Below are positions 47,132-58,648 of a DNA stretch of 64,000 bases, piece by piece. The DNA comes from Collybia mongolica (lineage: Eukaryota > Basidiomycota > Agaricomycetes > Agaricales > Clitocybaceae): the NCBI GenBank assembly GCA_013420905.1, contig JAAXNY010000006.1, positions 3,906,001-3,970,000 of the forward strand, read 5' to 3'. Numbering within the stretch: position 1 is the stretch's first letter; each line of letters starts with the position of its first letter. The notes beneath the pieces were generated by a model that did no database searches, was not told the DNA's origin, and saw only the letters and a list, made by a program, of their open reading frames with translations. A program made the position numbers and the translations under genes.

Positions 47132-50090
47132 TCACTGCTTTTGAGTTTGCTGAAGGGAATGATTGATTGGAGATCAGTGAGTAAATTTTCCCGAACTTAC
47201 TAGGTAACTCATGAGCTGCTGGTATTGTGCATTGTTGGCAGGATTGGCACCGGGAGGAGGGGGGGTGTTCATCATTGGTGGAGGCCCAGGTGGCATTCCA
47301 TATGGCCCAGGAGGGGGTTGTGCTGGTCGCTGCTGCTGTGCAGATTGCAGCAGGGCAAGAATGTTTGGGGGAAGACCAGCGAGTGACGCGGGTGGAGGTG
47401 GACCTGGCGGCTGTGGAGTTGAAGACTGTGGTGGCATGTTGCCGTATGGATTAACAGGAGGAACGGCACCAGGGTAGGGTGGCATTGGTGGATTAGAGGG
47501 CTGAGAGTAGTATGGGTTAGTATTTGGTGGAGGCGGAGGCATTGGTGGCATGCCGGCTGGTCGGGGAAGACCAGGCGCGGGAGGTACTGGGGGAGGAGGG
47601 GGAGGAGCACCACCAGCTGGGGGCTGCTTTAGTGCAGCAAGGAGCTAATAAATACTATGAGGAAACGGGTTTTCGCAGTAGAAATAGAAGAATCGTACCT
47701 GCTGCACTTTGCGCGCCTGTTCAAGGCGATCATCAGGCGGCTGATATCATTCAACAGGTTAGCGATATGGTGAATTGTGAAAGGAGAGGGCTCACGCCGG
47801 CAGGTATGGGAGGCTGTGGCGGTAGCGCACCATATCCAGGGGGAGGTGGTCCGTTGTTATAGCTAGAAGGTCCAGGACCGCCGTACCCACCTCCCCTACT
47901 GCCATCGTATCTGTCGCTATACCCACCACCTGCTCCACCACCACGACCACCGCCGCGGTTGCTATAATCATCGTCGAACCTACCACCCCCTCGGCCTCGT
48001 GAGTCGCCGCGATCTGGAAAGCGTCCATAATCATTACCACCACGTCGATCGTAGTCATCGTCATAATTACGGCCCTGTCCCCCCTGACCCCTACCTCTTC
48101 CACCCCGATTACCTCCACGGCCACCCCGATTACCGCCCCGTCCGCCTCCGCGGAAACCTTCATCCCAGTCACGATTTCCTCCGCCCCCATCGCTGCCGTT
48201 TGAGAGTGTAGATGAACAGCTGTTTCAAATAATCTGAAGGAAACTAATCTCACCGTTGTTGGGATCCCTGCGGCCCTGCTGTTTCGGTAGTATCCCAAGC
48301 GAAGATGATATCCATAACACCATCTTGCAAACCTTGGTGTCGTAGACGATCGAAGGATTCGTCACATGCCTGTGAGTGGTGTACCATCAGATTGTTAAGG
48401 GGACACCATAAAGGAAAACAAGCGCACTCTTGTATCATAAAATTCGACATATCGCGAGCTGAGTAAAAGTAAGTTACAAAGTTCAACAATTGTCATCACA
48501 ATATACGTAACTCGATGCGGTCGCCAACCGGTTTTACCGACTTCACATCGCCAAATTGTTGGAATTTGCGGCGCACTTCGTTGTCATCGATGGGCTGGCC
48601 GGACGGTGAATTACGAAGTGTGACCTGTAAGGTCCCCTGCAACTGCTGCTGCTTCACTTTCAGCGCGCGAAAGAGTGAGAACATCGCGTGAACAAACCTG
48701 ATTCTTGTCGCGATCGTTCCCTTTCGTATGATCATCACGTGGAAGAGAATAATGCACATCAATCTGACAGAAAAGGGGAACAATGGGAGGCTAAGCGACA
48801 AGTACTATATAAGAATTCGGACGTACGGGTCGGCCACTTATTTCTGATCCCTGAAGCCTTTCTCTTGCTCTTTCTGCAGCACGTAAGTCGTACTGAACAC
48901 TAACGTCAATAACTCGGAGAACATGATGTCTTCTGGACAGTCCTCACGTAAGTCACAAAAACCATTCCTCGTGTTGAGATAAGGTCGAAAAACGTCTTGA
49001 TCTCGCCATGTTCCTCAAATTGACGGCGGACATCATCACTGTTGGTTTCATACTGAGGCCAAGTTAGCACATCGTAACTGCCTGACCGAATGTGAACAGT
49101 AACTAAAAATGACCCCGACAACCCGAATATAAACTCAATATGCGACTTGCCTTGATGTTGCGGATGAAAAGTGTCCGACATGGCCTTTCACGTTGAATAC
49201 GTTCCTCAATTATCGAGTCGTGCACTTTGTCATCCCTTTCCTTGCGAACGGGACGCCGGCTGTTGTTGGCCCCACCACCAGCACCGCCTCCACGGCCATA
49301 ACCACCATCGCCGTTGAAACTTGGACCTGGACCGTCTAACACGGAATGATAGTTCAAGTAAGAAACTCCAGAAAACTCGTTAAAGAAAGATTGAGCAAGG
49401 TAAAGACGTAGCATGTGGAGCGGACGAGGCTTCGCTGTGTCAGCGTAAGAAACAAGACTCCCTCAGCGAATTGGGCGTAGGTTATCTCTGATCGCTCATG
49501 GCAGACTCAAAAATTCCAGCACGACCTAAGGAAAAAAAACAATCCAACTGTGACACAGCGGCTTTCGCTAAGGTATAGCTTAAGCTGAATGGGTCCTCGC
49601 TGCGTGTGTATCGATTATCCCATTTTCTGCGTGTCTTATCTCGCAATTCAAGCTGATACAGAAAAGCCTCCTGTGCTTCCGAAAACCGGTGTGTTCAGTC
49701 TCAAGTTTCAAGCGCACCTTCATATTTTACGAAACCGAGGTTAAAAGCGGGCGCAGGAGGACCGGGAGGGAACGGGGCAGGAGGTGCGGCATAATTGTTC
49801 TGGTAATAGGAATTTTGAGGACCAGGCTGCGCTTCATAATTATTGTATGCGCCCATATCGCCCTGAGAATGGCCTTGGTCATAAGGGTCGTTGACGTGAT
49901 TCATGCTTCCGTCAAAACTACCATACCCTCCTCGACCGCGGCCACCAAAGCCGCCTCTTCCGCGGGTAGGTGGGCCACCCCTATTATCCTGATAGCGATG
50001 GGATCGGTCGGGGCCGGGACCAGAGGGAGAGCCACCTCGGCGAGTGGCAGGACTTTCGAAACTACCACCATATGGATGGTGTCGGTTCAT
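47132..50090 (-). CDS. Two-RRM RNA-binding protein with RGG and Pro-rich tails
   Basis: Putative RNA-binding protein, possibly Mei2-related. It starts MNRHHPYGGSFESPATRRGG at 50090 with a Gly/Arg-rich region (RGRGGFGGRGRGGYGSFDG). After an intron of about 390 nt (roughly 49336-49727, long for this window) comes NGDGGYGRGGGAGGG, then RRM1 (RPCRTLFIRNIKYETNSDDV, FDLISTRGMVFVTYYDLRAA, ISGRPIDVHYSLPRDD). RRM2 follows: NQGTLQVTLRNSPSGQPIDD, FQQFGDVKSVKPVGDRIE, YVEFYDTRACDESFDRLRH. After the RRMs lie an RGG-box (GGRGGNRGGRGGNRGGRGRG) and a Pro/Gly/Gln-rich region (47180-47620) with LAGLPPNILALLQSAQQQRP, ending QLMSYLQTQKQ, stop 47132-47134. It diverges from RAB5 across 342 bp. The low-complexity tails suggest condensate formation (inference). 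Confidence 0.82.
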
Positions 50091-50432
50091 TTTTCTCTTT
50101 CGGTTCAGATAGTCTGGAGCTGGTGTTGTGAATATAGTGTCTTAGTGATGGTGCTGGTAACGAGAGACAGCGATAAGGCAAAAGCTTGCGAGGCAGCGAT
50201 ATACAGAGAGGCACGCTCAACTCTCAAGGGACTGAAGGTGACGGTCAACGCAGAATGGATACAGAGCGGCAGTGTTGATGGTGGTGGAAAAGGAAGATGG
50301 GGCGAGCACCACCAGCCAAAAAAAATGCCTTTTCGGGAACAGCCGCGTGGTTCCAGCCCAGAATTGGTCGTGCCGCCTGCCAGACTGCGGTGCCCCCAAA
50401 TCACCACTCCATCTCTCACTACACTTCCATTC
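50091..50432. promoter_or_regulatory. Divergent promoter region RNA-binding protein / RAB5
   Basis: 342 bp between two start codons facing away from each other. Two coding-like open frames cross it in both directions but carry no recognisable sequence, and the RAB5 start is fixed by its conserved N-terminus. No clear TATA box. Confidence 0.45.
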
Positions 50433-51441
50433 ATGTCTAAGCAATATCAGTTCAAACTAGTCCTCCTAGGTGCGCAATATATTGTATAATTCTCTTTTGT
50501 CGCTTATAAGTTCATGCCATTATAGGAGAGTCTGCAGTGGGCAAGTCCAGGTAGGACCTGTGATGTCTTGGAAACGCCGCGCCGTCTCATGACCCCCCAG
50601 CTTGGTTTTGCGATTCGTGAAGGATCAGTTTGATGATTATCGGGAGAGTACTATTGGAGGTGTGTATCGGCTTTCTACGACCGCTCTCCGCTGACCTTTA
50701 GTCATGCATTTAGCTGCGTTTCTGACGCAGACCGTTACCCTCGATGACCAAACTACAGTAAAGTTTGAGATCTGGTAAATATCTTTGAACGCTCTCAAAT
50801 ACTGTGCTTATGGCTCCCAATGGTAGGGATACCGCTGGACAAGAACGTTACAAGGTATGTCAGTCTACAGCATATGCATCACACCTGTTCACACCACATT
50901 GTTTTACACTTCTAGTCCCTGGTATGTCGAGACACTGACGTTATTATAATCAACACGTCTAACGACTTCACAGGCTCCAATGTATTACCGTAACGCTAAT
51001 TGCGCAGTTGTCGTCTATGATATCACGCAAATAGCTTCGCTTGAGAAGGCACGAACATGGATACGGGAGTTACAGCGTCAGGCGGACCCGTCAATCGTTA
51101 TAGCGTTATGTGGCAACAAGTCAGACCTATCCGCTAGACGACAAGTGTCCGAAGAAGAGGCGAAGAAGTATGCTGAGGAGGAGGGTTTGATGTGGGCAGA
51201 AACTAGTGCGAAATCAGGGGAAGGTGTCACAGAGATATTCACAGCTATTGGTATGTTGAAAAAAGCCCGTCACTTACAGCTAATGTCTAATATACCCCAT
51301 GTAGCCAAGAAGTTGCCCTTGACTGCACCCCCATCCACGAGGGCAGGAGGCGCGCGCCCAGCTGCTGGAGCAAGGACTGGCGTTGATCTTAATAAGCAGC
51401 CTGCTAATGCACAGGGACAGAACGAAGCGTGTAACTGTTAA
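50433..51441 (+). CDS. RAB5: Rab5-family GTPase (Vps21/Ypt51-like)
   Basis: Early-endosome small GTPase controlling homotypic fusion and endocytic sorting. Start MSKQYQFKLVLLG at 50433. Exons then give ESAVGKSS (P-loop), LVLRFVKDQFDDYRESTIGA (switch I), AAFLTQTVTLDDQTTVKFEI, WDTAGQERYK (switch II), a 6-nt exon encoding SL (50916-50921), then APMYYRNANCAVVVYDITQ. ALCGNKSDL (NKxD) and ETSAKSG (SAK) follow, and the tail ends NEACNC, a C-x-C prenylation signal. All GTP-binding motifs are intact. Eight introns, most about 50-70 nt, all GT-AG. Stop at 51439-51441. GAAFLTQ and YRESTIG are Rab5 hallmarks. It lies next to a RasGEF gene, convergent with it. Confidence 0.96.
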
Positions 51442-51749
51442 GATATAGTCATCCGATGAGCCCCACATATTTCGATACCATCCTCTTCACATAGGAGGGT
51501 CACCTCATTTATGCTTACTTCCACGTTGTAATGTATTAGCTTTCTTCCGCATCGCCTTTGTTCTGCTTGGACCTTTGGGATATACATTTTTTTTCTACAC
51601 AAGCGAATCATCATGTGGCATCTAAATCCAAAAAAAAAAAAAACTACAAATGAGGTACGTAGCATATGCAAATGAAAGCAAGGAAGTCCATAAAGATAAC
51701 ACCTCGCTCTGCGAGACACATAGAGACAAGTACATTATTGAGAAATACG

Positions 51750-54247
51750 TCAGAACCCTGCAGCTTCTAAACCCTTCCGAATGTCCGCGTGCGCTAGTTC
51801 TGCGTGTTGTACGTCTTGACTTCTAGACCAAAACCAGTCATGATCCCTACTGGGTTCTTCGTAAAGGTGTTTGTTGATAAAGTTGAGTGTTGAGTCACTT
51901 TCGACGATGTTGTACACCCGTGACTGGTACCGCACTACAGCCGTGACCACATGATACCAGCGTCTCCGCTGCAAAAAGCATATCCGTGAACCCTCATCGC
52001 TGAAAGAATCTTGAATGTGGGCGATGTCGGTTAGGTACATCCCAATAAAAGGTACGCATGGACCGTCGACACTGCTTAGAAGTTTTTTGTAGGCAGAAAA
52101 ACCACCAGTTGGCTCGCCATAATGGAGAAGCCCGTCAAGAGTGGATTTGCGTCCAACGTGGGCCCAAGTCAAGTGAAGTCGAGTTATTACTGCGCTGGAA
52201 AGTGCGTTGAGTATCGCACTCATTGATGCTATGTTATTGATTTGTTTGCATTTCTGAAAGATGGGAGTTCAGGACATTATAATGGCGATTGCATGATGAC
52301 TATTACCTCTGCTACCTTAATCCAAAAGTCGATGGTATCAGCCCTTCTCCCAAGCGCATCGTTGGTTAGGATACTAATCTTAACCCAGTCAACCAATTTA
52401 TCGTGTGTACAAATGAAGGCGGAGACGTTAGGACTGGCATGAACGCCGATGGATACATATCGAATGCACTCTTGCGGCGCAATCTTTATGTATTTTTTAT
52501 ATTCAATGAGGGCCAGTTGTTCTGCGATATCAATTGGATCTAGCCTTAAAAGGTCATTCTTGTGCGGTCGAGCTTTTCTAGCTTTTCGCGGAGATACAGG
52601 CGACATCGCCGTAGGGTCAGCAAATGTCTATAGAGGAGAGTCAGTATTTGAAATGTTGAGGCAATACGAGTGATAATACCAGACGCTCAATGGACTCTAA
52701 CAACAGCTTTGCCGAAGAGGCCAGTGGCATCGTTTTAATGAGCTTAAGAAAATCAGAAAGCTGTTGTGCAATATGGGGTTCCTCTTCAAGTAACCGGTGA
52801 TCTTCCAACCACATCGTGAAGATCATGAGAACGCGTTGCTGGTTGGCAATGTAATATTTCTTCCAGTTTTCGAACTCATTGCTGGTTAAGGCCTCCGGAG
52901 GCTCCATGCCATATCTGTCCACAAGCTTGTCGAACAGAATATCAGCCGTGGTGAACGTGCGGAAAGTCATGAGGAATGTATTGCAAAACTCATGGTCTTC
53001 TCGCATGCCTGTTCCAACAGGGATTAACATAATCAACTTAGCACAGGTCACAAAAAGGGCGTACTCGATAAGTCCCTTATAGGTATATCATACGTAAGTT
53101 TCTCCACAAGGGCATCAAGGGTTCCCGCTCGAACGCCATCAACACCTATGACAAGGTCGTCTCCAAACATGGGCCGCAGATACCAAGGAAGCGCAGGCCT
53201 CCACGGCACGTCGTTTAGGGAGTCGTCAACACCCATTACCTGTTTCCATTTCTGTGACCGGGTTCCGCTCAACAAGCTGAGATCAATAGACCCTGATGTA
53301 TGCGTTATGTGGTATAGATTGTCCACATCAGGAAACTCGTGAAGGACTGATAAAGTTGGCTTTGAAGGCATGTCTCCAGCCGTAGACGGGCGCTCCATAT
53401 TCCGTTTGGGTAGCGAACCCGCTCGATCTCGTCCACGACTTGAATGCTCTATGTCATCCTGACTAGGTGGTGGCGTAGGAGGGGTTGGCTTATTATATAG
53501 GGGGGTGGAGTAAGCGGAGGGTCGGGGCATGGGTGCCAATGGGGATGGGGGAGGCCGTCCTCGAACTGGACCATGTTCACTGAAAAGGTTATAGGCCCTT
53601 GAGTCAATGCTACTATTCGCTTGCGACCGTTGGGGCGAAGATGTCTAGGAAAGGACACATGTGAAGGCATAGAACAAACAATGGAGTCGGCTGCATACCT
53701 TGGTATTCTTGCGAACCTGGTATTTCTTCTGAGCATTGGTTGAGAGGGGAATAGGCGCTGGGTCCCCTGTCTCGTAGAGTTGCTGCATGTGATGGGTGGG
53801 GGCGGATACGTATAGTTGCTCTGCCTCGTATTCATAGACACGGAGCTCTTCTACTGTGTTCCACAGCTTTTCAGCCATTGCATCTGTAATGGTCTGCACA
53901 AACGCTCGTGGTATCCAGCCAACCTTGTCTTGATCTTTCCGCATGGCAGCCCACCATCCCGTCTCCTCCTGTTTTACGATATCGAGTATTTCGTTCTTTC
54001 GAAAGGGGAGGTGATCGGAATCATCTGAGCGGAAGTCATGCATGCATATGACGGAGCAGATGTATGTAATAAACGCATCGGTCGGGGAGGTGCTAGCAGC
54101 CCCAGGGCTTGGATGAGAAGATGGCGACGGAGAAGGAGACTCGTCGGGACCAGGGGATATATCGAGGACAGGATTATAATATGGATATGGGTCGATGTCG
54201 AGGTGTAAAGGCTGGCGGAGCAACGGCACCCGCGGGTCAACAGTCAT
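51750..54247 (-). CDS. SH3-RasGEF (Cdc25-like Ras guanine nucleotide exchange factor)
   Basis: Activates Ras by GDP release at the plasma membrane. Starts MTVDPRVPLLRQPLHLDIDP at 54247. The SH3 domain (about residues 55-115) has SVICMHDFRSDDSDHLPFRK, EETGWWAAMR and VGWIPRAFVQ. A Ser/Pro linker follows (KPTPPTPPPSQDD). The RasGEF-N region has LHEFPDVDNLYHITHTSGSI with VEKLTYDIPI, then after an intron REDHEFCNTFLMTFRTFTTA. The catalytic domain has LLRLDPIDIAEQLALIEYKK, SMSAILNALSSAVITRLHL, TWAHVGRKSTLDGLLHYGEP and PCVPFIGMYLTDIAHIQDSF. It ends ADIRKGLEAAGF with the stop at 51750-51752. The order SH3, REM, GEF is that of fungal Cdc25/Sdc25 proteins. The frame extends further 5' from a GTG at 54292, but the ATG at 54247 is preferred. 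It is convergent with RAB5; Ras rather than Rab is the expected substrate. Confidence 0.92.
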
Positions 54248-54360
54248 GGTCGTAGTAGGTATAGAAAGGGTTGTGCTTGGAGATGGAACCACCTGCGGCA
54301 GAGGTGCATTTGCTACATCTGATCATCTGTACCAACAAAATCTTCCCACTAATGCCAAGT

Positions 54361-54690
54361 TCAGCTCATGGGTTTAAATTTGGAACTTTTCCTCATCACA
54401 TTTGTTCCTTCATTTTCGAAATTTAGAAGAATACCATAGATCTCGGAACCAGTCACACGTATCCCTATGAAATCTACTTGAATAGAGCCAGACAACAGAT
54501 TTAACAGTAAATCATCAACACCGAGCGTCTGGGCGCTACTTTGCCTGCGTGACCAGGGGCGGTGCACCGTGAAATGGTGAGCTGTAAACGCAACGCCGTG
54601 ATATCAAAACAGGAGTGATTGCTATGATTCTGTTTTGTTAAGGGATCCATGACTGATATACGATCTGCAAACGTGTGAGGTGTCAACCAA
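54361..54690 (-). CDS. Small unidentified open frame on the minus strand
   Basis: Minus-strand frames over 54361-54690 read GVDDLLLNLLSGSIQVDFIG and ITALRLQLTISRCTAPGHAG in two different frames. A possible upstream exon (around 54770-54800) contains ISVMASHSQLVP and ends at a good GT donor. The pieces look coding but I cannot join them into one frame, and no family is recognised. It may equally be a decayed or non-coding stretch between the divergent RasGEF and IST1 promoters. Confidence 0.22.
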
Positions 54691-55054
54691 TACAGATAAA
54701 AATCTTTTGCTTATTACTTCAAGTTCAAACCCAGGGTATCGAACCACTGCCAATACTTACATGTCGGAACTAGTTGTGAGTGGCTCGCCATGACCGAGAT
54801 CTTTCCGACGGGTACATGTAAGTATTGCTGTACAGTAGACGGATTATATCGGAGCACATTACAAACTTACTCCGAGTTGACTTTCGACCAGTTCGAGGCT
54901 CGACGGATTTCTGTCAGAACAAGTTGATATGATGGTAACTGTCAACATTCAATGGTGCTGATCATCAACCCCAAACAACGTCGCCACCCGATCAATTGGG
55001 CAGAATAACTTCAATCTCACTTCCGTGAATTATCTTGCCTTGAAACGGCCCCTA

Positions 55055-56385
55055 ATGCCCCCTTGGAATTCTGCCAAAGCCAAAGTACGCGAATATACTC
55101 TCTCACCGCCTTTATTGAAGACGCATCGAAAATATCAGGTGCAACTCCGGTAGATGGTCAATCAGTTACAATCGAACAAGCCCGCTCAATCCGTCCCGCA
55201 GTCTCTCAGTTCAACGGCTGCGTACTCTCCAACAAAAGAAGGAGGCCCAAGCCAAGGCTACTCGGCGGGACATTGCCACACTCTTAGAACGTGGAAAGAT
55301 CGAAACCGCCAGGGTTAAGGTCGAAACTAGTACGTACTTTGCTCCCCCGTCGCAGAATGTCGGGATAAGAGGCATTCCATCAATCAACTCCTTATCACCA
55401 GTCATTAATGAAGATATCCACGTGGAGTTGCTGGAGCTTTTAGAGCTCTACTGCGAACTATTGCTGGCTAGGTTCGGTTTACTTGAACAGAAGTAAGTCG
55501 TGGTTACACAGAGGCATTCGATCACCTTACCAGGCAACCTAGTACCAGAGAACCGGATCCAGGTGGGCACTCAAGATTTCCTTCAAGATCCTAAACTGTA
55601 TCTAACTTCCTATCACCAGGTGTCAATGAAGGGGTGTGTAGTATCATACACGCCGCTCCGCGGACAGAGCTTAAAGGTGAGATTACGCCGCGTCCATCGA
55701 TTTCGGAACTTGTAGTCATGTAGCTTCGGGCTCACTAGAACTCCATGTCCTCCGCGACATCCTCATGCACAAATACGGACGCGAGTTTTCGCTCGCAGTA
55801 ATGGAGAACCGCAATGGATGTGTCAGCGACCGGGTAAGATGCCTTCATTGACATTGCGTATACCTGAGAAACCCCTTTTGACGTCCAACTGTCGCTGACC
55901 CTTTCATGCCCTGCAAGGTTGTTCGGAAACTCGGCGTCGATACGCCCTCGGCCGAACTTGTGGACGCGTACCTTGTTGAGATAGCGAAGGGGTATGGAAT
56001 TGAATGGGTACCACCTGGGAACAAGGACCACGATGCTGGCCCAGAAGGTGGGGTTAAGGTTAGTGGTACTCGCTGCAAGTTCGCCCGTGACTATCATTCG
56101 CATGGCGCTAACGTCTTCTACCCCCACATACTTTCTGCACAGGAATTTGACCCCGATGCCGAGAAAGTGCCGGCACCCACCGACCAACTAAGCGTGGAGA
56201 AGGAGGCCACGGTTGGATCCATAACGAAGTCACCTCGCAAGACTATATCCGATTCACCAGACAACAAAGATACCAAGCCCAATCCACCGCTAGCGACAAC
56301 GAAGTCACCGAAATCCACCCCAGAACCTGCTGAAGATGATTTTGATGCTCTCGCAAAACGGTTTGCTGCATTGAAGAAACGCTAA
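55055..56385 (+). CDS. IST1: IST1 family ESCRT-III regulator
   Basis: IST1 binds ESCRT-III (Did2) and the AAA ATPase Vps4 during multivesicular body sorting. Exon 1 (30 nt, 55055-55084) gives MPPWNSAKAK; exon 2 is only 11 nt (55139-55149). Exon 3 gives LSVQRLRTLQQKKEAQAKAT, then RRDIATLLERGKIETARVKV. After an intron IINEDIHVELLELLELYCEL, LLARFGLLEQ. A 20-nt exon (55543-55562) completes NTREPDPG, followed by VCSIIHAAPRTELKELHVLR, REFSLAVMENRNGCVSDR and KLGVDTPSAELVDAYLVEIA. The Ist1 helical core is complete. The C-terminus (from about 56120) is Pro/Lys-rich with KSPKSTPEPAEDDFDALAKR near the end, consistent with a MIT-interacting motif. Stop 56383-56385. All introns are GT-AG. Confidence 0.93.
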
Positions 56386-58648
56386 CCTACATGTATGGTA
56401 ACTTATAACTCGATGAGGATTAACTGATGCACGCGATGTAAAATTCTTGGGCGAAGATCGGAAAGTCATATCTACTCATTGACATTTTATATCTGTGTGA
56501 GCTGCCCAATTTATCGTTCCTAGGATGTGTGGTCCAAACATCCCTGCCTACTCAATCCTGCCTGCCCCGGCCCAGGATCCACCCTCGGGTTCACACCATA
56601 TCTCAGTTGACCCAAAGCTCTAATTGTCTTGAGCGGAAATGATCAAAAAAGAATCGTCGATGTCGCATGCACGACAGGCTTTTGTTAAAAGGAGACATGA
56701 TCGTGATGATTCACAGGGTGCACGGTGACTTGTCTGCTCCCCGCAATATTTCCGACACTGGAAATAGTTACTATAAATAGGCCCAGGCGTTGTGAAACGA
56801 TGTGCCATTTTTTGCGCAGTCAAGCCCAATTCACCATCATCGCCGACGTGGCTGGTGATTCCTACATATATTGACTTAGAGGACACCTCTATACAGTGGG
56901 AAACGGCGGGGCTCTTAGCCTGACTGTTTGTCCGGGGGACTTCGCAAACCCAGCATCACACATCGGATGTTTGAAATGGATATCAAAAGTGCGACCCTTG
57001 GTATGATTCACCTCGCCCCAGGTCTTACAAGTGGGCGGTGAAGTCGGCCTATCTTCAGTGGTGTTGGAAGGATTCATAGAACTCGTGATACTTCGATCTT
57101 GACGCGGGTCCACAAATAATTAGACAAAAATTTAGACAACTATTGTCATGCCTACATCGAAGGCTGGGTCTTGACACAGGAAACATGGACATACTGAACT
57201 CGGCATCATCACAAGACGTGCTAACCACGATGTTCCCACATGCGGACCTTGTACATGGTAGTTAGTAGGGCTTTAGAGCCCACAATACACCGACAACAAG
57301 TGGTGTCCGTTTATAGAGATAAAGTATCGCGGTTTGTCGAGATGTGGTGTATTGAGTGGAAGAGAGAACGTTCTCGCTAATCAGCAGAGATCTCCGTCTG
57401 TGGATATGGGCTACGTCTCGGCCTCATTTGTGAAGATTTCGGCGCTACCGGCTGGAAGGTGGAACAGGACGCAATTAGAATATAATATAATATTTCCGAT
57501 CATGGTGGGGCAAGGTCTGGCGCTTGGGAGGCCAGCACCACCTTTCATTTAAGGAAACAAGATTCGCCCAAGCACACTGTGGCCCAGACACCGGGTGTGG
57601 CAAGTGGCTTGTAGCTCATGTCCTGATAAAAGGGAATATTAGGTGCTTAATAGGTCTAGCTGATTGCCGTTCTTCGAGAATTGACGTGCCTCTGTTGTTG
57701 CCAAGCTGGTAAAAGTAGGAGCCCCAAGAGTATATGTCAAGCATGAGAGTAAAGTGTTTGCAACAACTCCAATTGGACGGTATGCGAGTAACCTTTATAG
57801 GAAAGATGGATGCGAAGACACATTCCGAAGAGTTGAGCGGACAATTTAAACAATAGTTATAGCCTGAGTTCGATTCTAATCGCCAGCGGGCAAGGGGCTA
57901 TTTGATTTCGGCGGAGGTAGGTCGATCGTCCTTAAAGGTTCAAAATCGGGCCAGGTGCAAAAACATCGAGAGGAACAATGTGGGCGCTGAGCATGTGCTG
58001 GGGTACGAATCCTGGAGCGCCATTACTTTAAAAAAAGCTATCCTGTCGGTATTGAAGGCTTAGTAAAAGAAGGGTCCAACGGCACTCCGAAACATTCCCA
58101 CTTGTGGTGTTTGGGCCAAATCCTGGGAGTGCAACGTTGGTGTTTATTTCGACGGATCGGGTGAGAGAAATCGCGGTCAGGCATAACCCCGTCTGACGGC
58201 GCAAAAAAAAACAGAGATCGGAGCTCGGGGCTCAGCAATAGATCCGACGCGTAATTTATAGACGAAAATCAAGATTCCTTCGAATTTAAGTCTGCCGGTG
58301 TGGACCTGTAAAAAAAATTGCGGGCATATTGTAGACGGGCCTACAGGGTATATTGATGACCGGCCAGTGTAATCGACCCTGGTATACCGTTGTTTTTGTG
58401 CTATAGTAGTGGCCTCCAGGAGTGTAAATGGAATGTCCAAGGAGCCTGAAGCTCCTTGAGGACGGATAATCCGGATTCTGGAAACTTGGAAAGGCAGCAT
58501 GCAACTGCATCACGTGCGGTTACAGGAACGAGATCTATCGTAGCCACGTGGTCGGGCTCTTGGTCGATATCCGCCGTCCGCCACTTTTATATAAAACACC
58601 ACCTACAGATGTAACTGACTGTTAAGTATCTTGTTGTTATTAACGCTA
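56386..58648. other. 2.3 kb without a recognisable gene
   Basis: Open frames on both strands (minus around 56620-57113 and 58177-58500, plus around 57334-57712) show no domain signature. Some pieces look protein-like, e.g. KTWGEVNHTKGRTFDIHFK on the minus strand, but they are isolated. Relics of a decayed gene or element cannot be excluded. The right end contains the promoter of the methyltransferase gene. Confidence 0.4.

Noticed and set aside
50091..50489. Long plus-strand frame (49689-50489) running into the RAB5 start
   Set aside because: It is antisense to the RNA-binding protein exon and crosses its promoter; the conserved Rab5 N-terminus starts at 50433 in another frame.
56386..58648. 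Possible transposon relic
   Set aside because: No terminal repeats, transposase or reverse transcriptase motifs seen.
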